DNA of 9,140 nt, taken from the NCBI GenBank assembly GCA_027047735.1, contig JALTUD010000039.1, positions 1 to 9,140 on the forward strand, read 5' to 3'. Of the stretch, positions 1 to 6,487 are shown piece by piece. The notes beneath the pieces are model-generated. The model did no database searches. It was not told where the DNA came from and worked only from the letters and a program-made list of their open reading frames with translations. Every line of letters starts with the position of its first letter. Within the stretch, counting starts at the first letter, position 1. A program made the translations under genes and the position numbers. Source of the DNA: Flavobacteriales bacterium (GTDB lineage Bacteria > Bacteroidota > Bacteroidia > Flavobacteriales_D > Parvicellaceae).

Positions 1-374
1 TTGCAAAAATTGGTTCTGCAACCGATGTTGATGAAATCTCAAAGTTAGTAGGTTCTTCAGCTCAACCTGCTGATATTACATTAGCAATGGACAATCTGCC
101 CGGATTGGCAGGGGCAATAGAACCTAAGTTAATAGGAACTATATTTGCGACTGAAAGTGGTACGACAACCAAACCTTTTAAAGGAAATAATGGTGTTTAT
201 GCAGTGAAGGTAAATTCTAAAACACCGGCTACGGAAACTCAAGATTATTCTACAGAGAAAGCCAGCTTGTTAGCTGAGTGGAGAGCCGATGTAGAGTCTA
301 AAATAATAGAAGCCTTGGCAAAATCTGCGGACTTTAAGGATTGGAGAATGAAAAGACAAATTATGAACAGATAG
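1..374 (+). CDS. ppiD: PpiD-type periplasmic peptidyl-prolyl isomerase, C-terminal fragment (5' end outside window)
   Basis: The open frame enters from the left edge (first complete codon at base 3) and ends at TAG 372-374, leaving 123 residues. The segment around LPGLAGAIEPKLIGTIF, followed by KPFKGNNGVYAVKV, matches the last parvulin/PpiC-like portion of Bacteroidota PpiD proteins (SurA_N plus rotamase architecture, about 700 residues, anchored in the inner membrane). The closing helix, rich in Ala, Lys and Glu and ending DWRMKRQIMNR, corresponds to the usual family tail, where an EAL-K-A-D-KDNR pattern is common. Family role: a chaperone/prolyl isomerase that helps newly exported envelope proteins fold at the periplasmic face. 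The SurA_N domain and membrane anchor lie outside the window, so the full architecture is inferred. An internal ATG at 87 is not the start, because the frame is open through it to the window edge. A strong hairpin terminator follows 36 bases after the stop. Confidence 0.8.
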   Translation, partial: AKIGSATDVDEISKLVGSSAQPADITLAMDNLPGLAGAIEPKLIGTIFATESGTTTKPFKGNNGVYAVKVNSKTPATETQDYSTEKASLLAEWRADVESKIIEALAKSADFKDWRMKRQIMNR

Positions 375-409
375 ATATTTCAGGGCTTTTTTCGGTCTTA
401 AATTCTGTC

Positions 410-446
410 AATAAAAAAGCTCTTGTTTTACAAGGGCTTTTTTATT
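410..446 (+). terminator. Strong hairpin terminator after ppiD
   Basis: Bases 410-426 and 430-446 pair as a 17-bp stem (one G-U pair, at 421/435) with a 3-base loop at 427-429. The stem has an AAAAAA arm on the left and a TTTTTT arm on the right, so the U-run expected for intrinsic termination is part of the stem. This makes it nearly symmetric, and it could work in both directions. It lies 36 bases after the ppiD stop and ends 14 bases before the ATG chosen for the next gene, so it should insulate that gene or attenuate read-through into it. Confidence 0.8.
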
Positions 447-459
447 GAATTTATATTAT

Positions 460-1794
460 ATGTTACCCTATTTTGGATTATATGATTTTTTACTAATGAT
501 AATTTACTTGTTTGTAATTTATCTTGGAGCAATTTTATATGTTCAAAAAAAAATAAGAAATGATAGTATTTATCGTTTTTTTATAAAAGCCTTAACATTA
601 AAAATTGCAGGGGGGCTGATTTATGCTTTTTATCATGTGTATGTCTATGGAGGAGGGGATACTTTTGTTTTCTATAACGCCGCAAAGGATTTAGTGCATT
701 ATACTTCTATTATTGAGCCACAACGTTTTTTTGTCTATTTCAGTGATTTTGATCCTGTCCATTATAATTTTTCTCCTCGGTTTAATTATATATTGAATGG
801 TCATGATGTACTGTTTATGGTTAAGATTACTTCTTTAGTTTATTATTTAGGAAGTGGTTCATACTATGCAATGACTTTAGTTTTCTCTGTTTTTTCATTC
901 TTAGGCTTGTGGGTTTTCTTTAAAACCTTTTCAAGGCTTTATCCTATGGTTCAAAAGGAATTATTTTTGGCTGTTTTTGCACTGCCGACCATGTTGTTGT
1001 GGAGTTCCGGTGTGTTGAAAGACACGGTAACAATTGGAGCGTTAGGAGCGGTTGTTTATGGAGTGGCCAACTTGTTTATTTTTGGAAAAAAGCGTCTTTC
1101 TTCTATTGTTTTCATTATAGTCGGACTTATTTTTATTTACGGATTAAAGCCGTATTTGGTGTATTTATTAATTCCATCGGTTCTTATTTGGGTGCAAGCC
1201 AATATAAAAGCTAAAATTAAAAGTCGATTTATTCGTAATTTAATTACCCCTTTATTAATTGTAAGTATTGTAATTTCTCTTAGTTATATTTTGGTCTTAC
1301 TATCTTCCTCTGCCGGAAAATACAGTTTAAATAATTGGCAAAGTACACTTAGAGGTTTTCACTCATGGCATAGTTATTTGTCGGAAAAATCTCATCAATC
1401 CGGTTATTCACTGGGGGAAATGGAATATACGGTTACCGGGGTTTTAAAAAAGTTTCCGGCAGCAGTTAATGTTACTTTTTTCAGACCCTATTTGTGGGAG
1501 GTTAGAAATATTCCGACATTGTTAGGAGGAGTTGAAGGAGTAGTTTTTTTACTAATATCGCTTTATCTTCTTGTAAAATTAAGACTTCGCTTTTTTTTAT
1601 TAATGATTAAAAATAAAGATTTAACTTTCTTAGTTTCTTTTGCTCTCTCATTTGGCTTTATCGTGGGGTTGAGTTCTTATAATTTCGGTGCTTTGTCTCG
1701 TTATAAAATTCCGGCAGAATTATTTTATCTAACGGCATTAGCTATATTGTACAGTTATGTAAAAAGGAAAAATACAAGATGTAAAGTGGTATAA
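460..1794 (+). CDS. Polytopic inner-membrane protein of unknown function, possibly GT-C-like
   Basis: The protein has 444 residues from ATG 460. It is almost entirely hydrophobic, with about ten membrane segments (the first two near residues 9-28 and 44-62) and short polar loops. No soluble domain or signal peptide is visible. After TM2 there is Y-GGGDTF-FYNAA (about residues 63-75). Further on come an LPTMLLWSSGVLKDT segment and a late LSSYNFGALSRYKIPAE loop. A GD-x-Y-type loop, a P-x-x-x-WSSG-x-KD turn and a final R-Y-P/I loop recall lipid-linked sugar transferases of the GT-C fold (dolichyl-phosphate-mannose type) and O-antigen polymerase-like proteins, but I cannot assign a family. Start choice: a TTG at 445 would extend the protein by five residues but lies in the terminator hairpin, so ATG 460 is preferred; ATG 496 is also in frame. 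No TAnnTTTG promoter is seen upstream. The gene converges on queG with 11 bases between the stops. Confidence 0.7.
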   Translation: MLPYFGLYDFLLMIIYLFVIYLGAILYVQKKIRNDSIYRFFIKALTLKIAGGLIYAFYHVYVYGGGDTFVFYNAAKDLVHYTSIIEPQRFFVYFSDFDPVHYNFSPRFNYILNGHDVLFMVKITSLVYYLGSGSYYAMTLVFSVFSFLGLWVFFKTFSRLYPMVQKELFLAVFALPTMLLWSSGVLKDTVTIGALGAVVYGVANLFIFGKKRLSSIVFIIVGLIFIYGLKPYLVYLLIPSVLIWVQANIKAKIKSRFIRNLITPLLIVSIVISLSYILVLLSSSAGKYSLNNWQSTLRGFHSWHSYLSEKSHQSGYSLGEMEYTVTGVLKKFPAAVNVTFFRPYLWEVRNIPTLLGGVEGVVFLLISLYLLVKLRLRFFLLMIKNKDLTFLVSFALSFGFIVGLSSYNFGALSRYKIPAELFYLTALAILYSYVKRKNTRCKVV

Positions 1795-1805
1795 TCGGGT
1801 GGTTA

Positions 1806-2741
1806 TTATATATCGTTTTCATACAGAAACTTGATATTCCTTTTTAATCCGCTGTATTTAGTTCTTTTTACTGCTGATTTTCTAAATATTTCTTGAAAGA
1901 GAGGTTGTTCTAATTCCAACCAGTCCGATTTAGTAAGTTTTAGTAAATCCGGGTGTGGCTCAAACCATGGTTCATTGTGTTGTAGAGAAAAGCGGTTCCA
2001 AGGACAAACATTTTGGCAGATATCACAGCCAAACATCCAATCCTCAAATTTGCCTTTCATTTCTTGTGGAATGGCATCTTTTAATTCTATTGTAAAATAA
2101 GAAATACATTTGCTCCCGTCAACAACGTAAGGTCGAATAATGGCACCGGTTGGACAAGCGTCTATACACCTTGTGCATCGTCCGCAATAATCTTTTATAG
2201 GTGTTTTGTTGTATTCCAGTTCAATATCCAGTAACATTTCTGCAATAAAAAGAAAAGAGCCTTGTTTTTTTGTAATGATATTTGCGTTTTTGCCTACCCA
2301 GCCCAATCCGGACTTTTTAGCCCATGCTTTATCTAAAATAGGAGCAGAATCAACAAAATACCTGCCGTTGACTTCACCTATTGTCTCTTGTATATAAGAG
2401 TAGAGTTCTTTTAGTTTGTCTTTGATTAAAAAGTGATAATCTTTTCCATAGGCGTATTTAGAAATCTTAGGAGCATCTTTATTTTCTGGAAGCAAATCAG
2501 TATAGTAATTATACATCAGGGAAATAATACTTTTTGTATCTTCAACTAATAGTCGAGGATCAAGTCGCTTGTCAAAATGGTTCTCCATGTAACTCATTTT
2601 TCCATTGGCGTTTTCTTTGAGCCATTTTTCAAGTCTGGGAGCTTCTTCTTCTAAAAATTCTGCTTTTGAAAAACCGACAAAAGAGAAGCCTAAATCAAAA
2701 GCCTTTTGCTGAATTAATTGCGTGTAGTTTTGCTTTTGCAT
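1806..2741 (-). CDS. queG: Epoxyqueuosine reductase QueG
   Basis: QueG is a cytoplasmic cobalamin-dependent iron-sulfur enzyme that reduces epoxyqueuosine to queuosine at position 34 of GUN-anticodon tRNAs, the last step of Q synthesis. The 311-residue protein shows the family pattern. FVDSAPILDKAWAKKSGLGW (129-148) holds the conserved active-site Asp (131). C186, C189 and C192 in CGRCTRC with C196-P supply one ferredoxin-like set. C239, C242 and C246 in CDICQNVCPWN supply the other, with the remaining ligand probably C212, so two [4Fe-4S] clusters are expected. It ends soon after the second cluster region, so it is a short-form QueG without the extended HEAT-like tail of the roughly 380-residue E. 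coli enzyme, which is usual for Bacteroidota. Its start at 2741 lies 30 bases after the stop of the upstream membrane-protein gene, so the two are probably co-transcribed. It ends in tandem TAA TAA stops. Confidence 0.96.
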   Translation of the reverse strand: MQKQNYTQLIQQKAFDLGFSFVGFSKAEFLEEEAPRLEKWLKENANGKMSYMENHFDKRLDPRLLVEDTKSIISLMYNYYTDLLPENKDAPKISKYAYGKDYHFLIKDKLKELYSYIQETIGEVNGRYFVDSAPILDKAWAKKSGLGWVGKNANIITKKQGSFLFIAEMLLDIELEYNKTPIKDYCGRCTRCIDACPTGAIIRPYVVDGSKCISYFTIELKDAIPQEMKGKFEDWMFGCDICQNVCPWNRFSLQHNEPWFEPHPDLLKLTKSDWLELEQPLFQEIFRKSAVKRTKYSGLKRNIKFLYENDI

Positions 2742-2771
2742 TCCTGTCTTTCTATTGCTTGCGGGTTAGGG

Positions 2772-3404
2772 CTAATTTCTAAAACCGAAATAAATGGTTT
2801 TGTTTTTTGCAATTTGTAAGATTTCTTGGATTAATTTTTTTGCATCTTCCGGTTCCAATAAGTCTAAATCGATGAGAGTTACGTGGTTATTATTGTCAAT
2901 AATTTGTAAATCGTTGTGTACTTTTTCTATACGTTTTATTTTATCCCAACGAACAATTTTTATGTCGTTTGTAATGGAAATAAGAGCATGAGGAGTAATG
3001 ATTATTTTGTAAACCAAAAAAAAGCGATTATAGATTAAATGTAAAGTACCTTCAATAAAAAATAAAAAGATAACGATTCCTAAATACCAAATGGGTAGTT
3101 TGTAGTAGAGGATGATTCCTCCTAAAAAAAAGTAGAAAACAATGGTTATTAACTCATATACGGTTGAGTTTTTTAAACCTTCTCTACCTATATTGTACCC
3201 TTTTTGATTTTTGTTGATGAATAAAACTTGCCATCTGATATTCCATTTGATGATTAATAACAGAGCTAATATTGATGTTAGACCGATAAAATAATAATTG
3301 GTATTTTGGAGATGTACATCCATATCTTCTTGATAAATTAAAAGCGTCAGAAATGCTGTAATGAGTAAGAAGATAAAAGAGATAATATTTATGGTTTTTA
3401 ACAT
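2772..3404 (-). CDS. Four-TM membrane protein with PH-like C-terminal domain, function unknown
   Basis: The 210-residue protein has hydrophobic helices near residues 4-24, 36-56, 82-102 and 105-126. A soluble tail of about 80 residues follows, with alternating beta strands and a final amphipathic helix (YKIIITPHALISI, then KIVRWDKIKRIEKV, LQIIDNNNHVTLI, and the helix EDAKKLIQEILQIA). That strand pattern, with W-x-x-I-x-x-I/V in the third strand, is typical of small bacterial PH-like domains attached to membrane hairpins, a fold usually called 'bPH' or YcxB-like. No catalytic residues are recognisable and I do not know the function. The gene is the first of a two-gene unit with queG (30-base gap). 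Its ATG sits six bases after a perfect TAnnTTTG box, suggesting a leaderless or near-leaderless transcript. Confidence 0.7.
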   Translation of the reverse strand: MLKTINIISFIFLLITAFLTLLIYQEDMDVHLQNTNYYFIGLTSILALLLIIKWNIRWQVLFINKNQKGYNIGREGLKNSTVYELITIVFYFFLGGIILYYKLPIWYLGIVIFLFFIEGTLHLIYNRFFLVYKIIITPHALISITNDIKIVRWDKIKRIEKVHNDLQIIDNNNHVTLIDLDLLEPEDAKKLIQEILQIAKNKTIYFGFRN

Positions 3405-3409
3405 AAGGG

Positions 3410-3417
3410 CAAAAGTA
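3410..3417 (-). promoter_or_regulatory. Bacteroidota -7 box of the membrane protein/queG unit
   Basis: On the minus strand, 3417 down to 3410 reads TACTTTTG, a perfect TAnnTTTG. Only six bases separate it from the ATG at 3404, so the RNA would begin at or next to the start codon. No clear TTG -33 element is visible at the usual distance. That weakens the call, although many Bacteroidota promoters have poor -33 elements. Confidence 0.5.
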
Positions 3418-3486
3418 ATATATTTTTTACTCAGAGGTTCATTTTAAAAACGAAGATATTTGTATAACATCGTTTAATGATATGTC

Positions 3487-3515
3487 TTGTGCAATTATTC
3501 TTTTTTGTATCTTTG
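3487..3515 (+). promoter_or_regulatory. Bacteroidota sigma-A-type promoter for the 3567 gene cluster
   Basis: TTG at 3487-3489 and TATCTTTG at 3508-3515 match the -33 TTG and -7 TAnnTTTG consensus, with 18 bases between them. Transcription would start near 3521, leaving a 5' leader of about 45 bases before ATG 3567. It points away from the 3410-3417 box, making 3405-3566 a divergent promoter region. Confidence 0.7.
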
Positions 3516-3566
3516 AAACAAGGCTGTTCTTTAGTGAACATAAAGCATAATTATTAGAGGTTAAAT

Positions 3567-4112
3567 ATGAGAGATTTATTAGAAATTATTAAATTAACGA
3601 TACCGGCATTGGCGGTTTTTGTAACGGTTTATTTTGTGTTAAAACAGTTTTTAAATCGTGAACTGGAGTTGAATGAACAACAATTGAGATTAAAGCGTGA
3701 AGAGTTAAAAACACAAGAGAGGAAGGAGTATGTACCCCTTCGAAATCAAGCTTATGAACGTGCTGTCTTATATCTGGAGAGAATAGATCCGAATAACATA
3801 ATCATGCGTATTCATAAACCGGGTATGTCAGCTAGGCAGTTGCATGCGGCTTTGCTGAAAGCAATTAGAGATGAATATAATCACAATATGGTGCAACAAT
3901 TATATGTTTCTAAAGCTAGTTGGGATAAACTTAAACAAGCTAAAGAAGAAACGGTAAAGATTGTGAACATGGCACAAAATGAAGTCGATGAAACGGCTAC
4001 CGGATTTGATTTAAGCAAAGTTATTTTTGAGATTGTTGCTAAGTTAGATAAATTACCTACTACCGTTGCTATTGACTACATTAAAACGGAGTTCCAGAAA
4101 AGTATTAGATAA
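3567..4112 (+). CDS. Membrane-anchored coiled-coil protein, conserved Bacteroidota type
   Basis: The 181-residue protein starts with one transmembrane helix (about residues 8-26, IPALAVFVTVYFVLKQF). A charged, heptad-like helix follows (about 28-60, rich in E, L, K and R), then a helical cytoplasmic domain containing RNQAYERAVLYLERIDPNNI (about 59-78). The pattern of a TM, a coiled coil, then R-x-x-AYER---LERI-P--I---RIH is one I associate with an uncharacterised Bacteroidota family (DUF7935 in my recollection, not checked). No enzymatic motif is present. A strong consensus promoter lies about 50 bases upstream. The next gene starts 33 bases after the stop, so this is probably the first gene of a three-gene transcript with the acyltransferase-like gene and upp. 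A role at the membrane as a scaffold or adaptor is only an inference. Confidence 0.75.
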   Translation: MRDLLEIIKLTIPALAVFVTVYFVLKQFLNRELELNEQQLRLKREELKTQERKEYVPLRNQAYERAVLYLERIDPNNIIMRIHKPGMSARQLHAALLKAIRDEYNHNMVQQLYVSKASWDKLKQAKEETVKIVNMAQNEVDETATGFDLSKVIFEIVAKLDKLPTTVAIDYIKTEFQKSIR

Positions 4113-4145
4113 TTTAATTAGGAAAATAGTTGTATAACTTTAGCG

Positions 4146-5075
4146 ATGGATGAAATTAGATGGGTTGAACGTAAAGGATTGGATGTAGAAAAATTCGACG
4201 CTTTAGTAAATAGCACTTCTTATGTTGGAGCATATCAACAAAGTTGGTATTTGGATTGTGTTTGCGATAACTGGGGGGCGTTTGTAATTGGTAAATACCA
4301 AGCTGTATTTCCCATTGCTTATACAATTAAATTTGGGCAGAAGATTATTTATCAACCCTATTTTACGCGCGAATTTAATCCGTGCGGTAGTGAAATAACA
4401 CTTTTTGAAATTAAACAAATTCTCGCGACAGAGTTGAAAGAAATCAATAAGATTCAATATTGTACTCATCAAGATTTTGAGATTGAGGGACTTGATCAAA
4501 CACAACAAAAATATCAATTTTTGGATATGAAAATCGGGTATGAGGGATTGAAAAATAACTATTCTAAAAATGCAAAACGATTAATAAAAAAAGCTCAGAA
4601 AAATTTTTATACAGTTGAAGAAAGTGATAAGACAGAAGAGTTTGTTCTTTTTTTTCAAAAATATACCGGAGGTCAAGTCGATTATACGAAAAGGCACTAT
4701 GATAATTTATCTCGATTAATATCTCAAGCTGTAAAAAACAAAAAAGGAAATCTTTTTATTGTTAAAAATGAGATGAATGAGGTTGTAGCTCAAGGTTTTT
4801 ATCTTTTTCATGGAAAGAGAGTTTACTATCTAAAAGGTTCGACAAACGCTGAAGGAAAAAAGAACGGAGCTATGTTTCTTTTGATGGACTATGTGATAAA
4901 GCAATATTCAACTACTTTTACTATTTTTGATTTTGGAGGCAGTAGAATAGAAAGTATAGCCGGATTTTATAAACGATTTGGTGCTATTGATGATGTTTAT
5001 TATGAATATACAAGAAACGATTTACCTTGGATTCTAAAAAAAGGAAAAAAAATAAAAGACTTCTTCAAAAAATAG
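4146..5075 (+). CDS. FemAB/GNAT-like acyltransferase
   Basis: The 309-residue soluble protein has the double-GNAT layout of the FemABX/BioF2-like superfamily. The N-terminal half (about 1-135) contains the W-Y-D--C / FPIAYTIKFG-K-IYQPYFTREF strand pattern. A basic linker, NYSKNAKRLIKKAQK (about 137-151), corresponds to the usual YSKN-RR-IKKA signature. The C-terminal GNAT domain ends with FDFGGSRIESIAGFYKRFGA (about 261-280), the family's DFEGS-I-GI--FY--FGA motif. Relatives transfer aminoacyl groups from tRNA to peptidoglycan precursors, or acyl groups to other acceptors. Bacteroidota members of this subgroup are largely uncharacterised, so the substrate is not known here. No promoter with acceptable spacing is seen in the 33-base gap upstream, so expression from 3508-3515 is likely. 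The stop codon lies within a small hairpin (5073-5091). Confidence 0.82.
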   Translation: MDEIRWVERKGLDVEKFDALVNSTSYVGAYQQSWYLDCVCDNWGAFVIGKYQAVFPIAYTIKFGQKIIYQPYFTREFNPCGSEITLFEIKQILATELKEINKIQYCTHQDFEIEGLDQTQQKYQFLDMKIGYEGLKNNYSKNAKRLIKKAQKNFYTVEESDKTEEFVLFFQKYTGGQVDYTKRHYDNLSRLISQAVKNKKGNLFIVKNEMNEVVAQGFYLFHGKRVYYLKGSTNAEGKKNGAMFLLMDYVIKQYSTTFTIFDFGGSRIESIAGFYKRFGAIDDVYYEYTRNDLPWILKKGKKIKDFFKK

Positions 5076-5091
5076 CTTATTTTGTAAGCTA
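5073..5091 (+). other. Small hairpin over the acyltransferase stop codon
   Basis: TAGCTTA (5073-5079) and TAAGCTA (5085-5091) form a perfect 7-bp stem with loop TTTTG. The first three bases are the stop codon. No T-run follows, so it is not a standard terminator. It could stabilise the RNA end or modulate upp expression, or be chance. Confidence 0.3.
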
Positions 5092-5115
5092 GTTCAATCA
5101 AACCTTCCTTATACT

Positions 5116-5775
5116 ATGATTTCTTTATACAATTTCAGCAAGACTAATTCTATTTACAATAATTTTCTAGCCCAATTAAGGGATTTAAAGGTTCAAAAAG
5201 ACCGGATGCGTTTTAGACGTAATTTAGAACGATTAGGAGAAATTTCAGCATACGAATTGAGTCGGCAATTGGAATATAAAGAAGAAGATATTTATTCTCC
5301 TTTAGGAGTGGCAAAAATGCAAGTTTTGAGTGAGCAACCTATAATAGCTACAATATTAAGAGCCGGGTTGCCTTTACATCAAGGGTTGTTGAATTATTTT
5401 GATAGTGCAGATAATTGCTTTATATCAGCTTATAGAAAACATACGAATAACGAAGATTTTGATGTAGAAATTGAATATTTATCGAGCCCGAGTGTAGAGG
5501 GCAAAGTTGTGATTTTAAGTGACCCTATGATTGCATCAGGAGCTTCAATGGTTTTGGCTTATAAAGCCCTTTTGAGTAAAGGTAAACCAAAGCATATTCA
5601 CGTGGTTGGAGTTATAGCAAGTCTGGAGGGAATTAATTACGTAAAGAAAAACATGCCAGCTAATACAACGATTTGGATTGGAGCAATAGACGAAGAAATG
5701 ACAGCTCAGTCTTACATTGTTCCCGGATTAGGGGACGCCGGAGATTTAGCTTTTGGAGAAAAGATGGATTATTAA
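5116..5775 (+). CDS. upp: Uracil phosphoribosyltransferase
   Basis: Upp converts uracil and PRPP to UMP plus pyrophosphate in cytoplasmic pyrimidine salvage. The 219-residue length is close to the family norm (about 208-220). The PRPP loop is VVILSDPMIASGASM (131-145), corresponding to the standard DPM-ATGGS. The C-terminal uracil-binding motif SYIVPGLGDAGDLAFG (199-214) is intact. An LRAGLPLHQG segment (81-90) and the R-KHTN segment (107-111) match the conserved substrate pocket. The usual second Gly-Ser of the PRPP loop reads GAS instead of GGS, a conservative variant. ATG 5116 is the only reasonable start. No TAnnTTTG box lies in the 40-base gap after the acyltransferase gene, so co-transcription is likely. 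The gene converges on the response regulator gene with 25 bases between them and no strong terminator; a weak ATCAAT/ATTGAT pairing spans 5779-5810. Confidence 0.95.
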   Translation: MISLYNFSKTNSIYNNFLAQLRDLKVQKDRMRFRRNLERLGEISAYELSRQLEYKEEDIYSPLGVAKMQVLSEQPIIATILRAGLPLHQGLLNYFDSADNCFISAYRKHTNNEDFDVEIEYLSSPSVEGKVVILSDPMIASGASMVLAYKALLSKGKPKHIHVVGVIASLEGINYVKKNMPANTTIWIGAIDEEMTAQSYIVPGLGDAGDLAFGEKMDY

Positions 5776-5800
5776 TTCATCAATGTAAAACAGGATAAGT

Positions 5801-6487
5801 TTAAATTGATTTTATGCTTTGAACAAAGTCTTGTCTAAATATTCTTCCGATTGGAATGTCTGTTCCACATATTAATTCAACCTCTTTGCTGTTGTAGGAG
5901 TTTACTTTATGTTTGTTTATTAAGTACGATCGATGTACTTGTATCAAAGAATTATTGAACTTCTTTAACAGGTTACTGAAAGATGCTCGGAACAAATATT
6001 TTTCAAACTCCGTATATATTTCCACGTAAACACCATCCGATTTTATAAAATGAATTTGATTTTCTTCAAGGCGAATAAGATTTCCTTTGTGTTTAACTTC
6101 TATATGTTGGACAGGTTGTGAATTGTTAAAAAGTATCTCCAAAGCAGAAAATATTTGGTCGGCTCTAAACGGTTTGGTAATGTATCCATCAGGAAAACTG
6201 CTACTCGCTTCTATTAGTGTATTTTTGTCAGCGTTTGCCGTAACGTAGATATGTTTAGCACTAGAGTAGTGTTTGATTTTTTTTGCAATCGTTATGCCAT
6301 CACCAAAAGGAGAGCTTAAGTTGATGTCGATTAAAAAGGCAAATGGGGTATAATCTTTTACGGCTTCAAGCCCCTCTTCAAAAGTGTTGGCAATATAAAG
6401 TACTTCATACCCGAATTTGGTTAGAATACGATTGAGGTTTTCCGCGATAATAACCTCGTCTTCTATGATGACTACTGTTTTTTGCAT
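5801..6487 (-). CDS. Response regulator, REC-LytTR type
   Basis: The 228-residue protein is a two-component transcription regulator. An N-terminal receiver domain (about 4-118) has acidic E9-D10, phospho-acceptor D54 in FLIDINL, T83 in YVTAN and K105 in ITKPF, so the phosphorylation site is complete. The C-terminal part (about 131-228) is a LytTR DNA-binding domain, recognised from IHFIKSDGVYVEIYTEFEKYLFRAS followed by LIQVHRSYLINKHKV. LytTR proteins bind short direct repeats in promoters, and the targets here are unknown. The start codon overlaps the stop of the kinase gene by one base (TAATG), which points to translational coupling and a cognate pair. It is the last gene of the operon that begins with the ECF sigma gene. 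REC-LytTR regulators paired with HisKA_2 kinases are common in Bacteroidota. Confidence 0.93.
   Translation of the reverse strand: MQKTVVIIEDEVIIAENLNRILTKFGYEVLYIANTFEEGLEAVKDYTPFAFLIDINLSSPFGDGITIAKKIKHYSSAKHIYVTANADKNTLIEASSSFPDGYITKPFRADQIFSALEILFNNSQPVQHIEVKHKGNLIRLEENQIHFIKSDGVYVEIYTEFEKYLFRASFSNLLKKFNNSLIQVHRSYLINKHKVNSYNSKEVELICGTDIPIGRIFRQDFVQSIKSI

Noticed and set aside
445..459. TTG at 445 as start of the membrane protein
   Set aside because: It lies inside the terminator hairpin and adds only five residues (MNLYY); ATG 460 is more plausible.
999..1214. 71-residue open frame within the membrane protein gene
   Set aside because: It overlaps a clear coding region in another frame and has no recognisable domain.
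2206..2397. Open frame antisense to queG
   Set aside because: The queG reading is unambiguous and the antisense frame shows no protein-like pattern.
2794..2991. Open frame antisense to the PH-like gene
   Set aside because: It is short, fully overlapped, and its composition is that of a complement of a beta-rich sequence.
4135..4142. TAACTTTA as a promoter for the acyltransferase
   Set aside because: It lacks the final G and lies only three bases before the ATG, so transcription would start inside the gene; no TTG upstream.
4203..4517. 104-residue frame antisense to the acyltransferase
   Set aside because: It is fully inside a gene with strong FemAB-like motifs and has no motif of its own.
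5779..5810. Bidirectional terminator between upp and the response regulator
   Set aside because: The ATCAAT/ATTGAT stem is only 6 bp, with a 20-base loop and no G-C-rich part.
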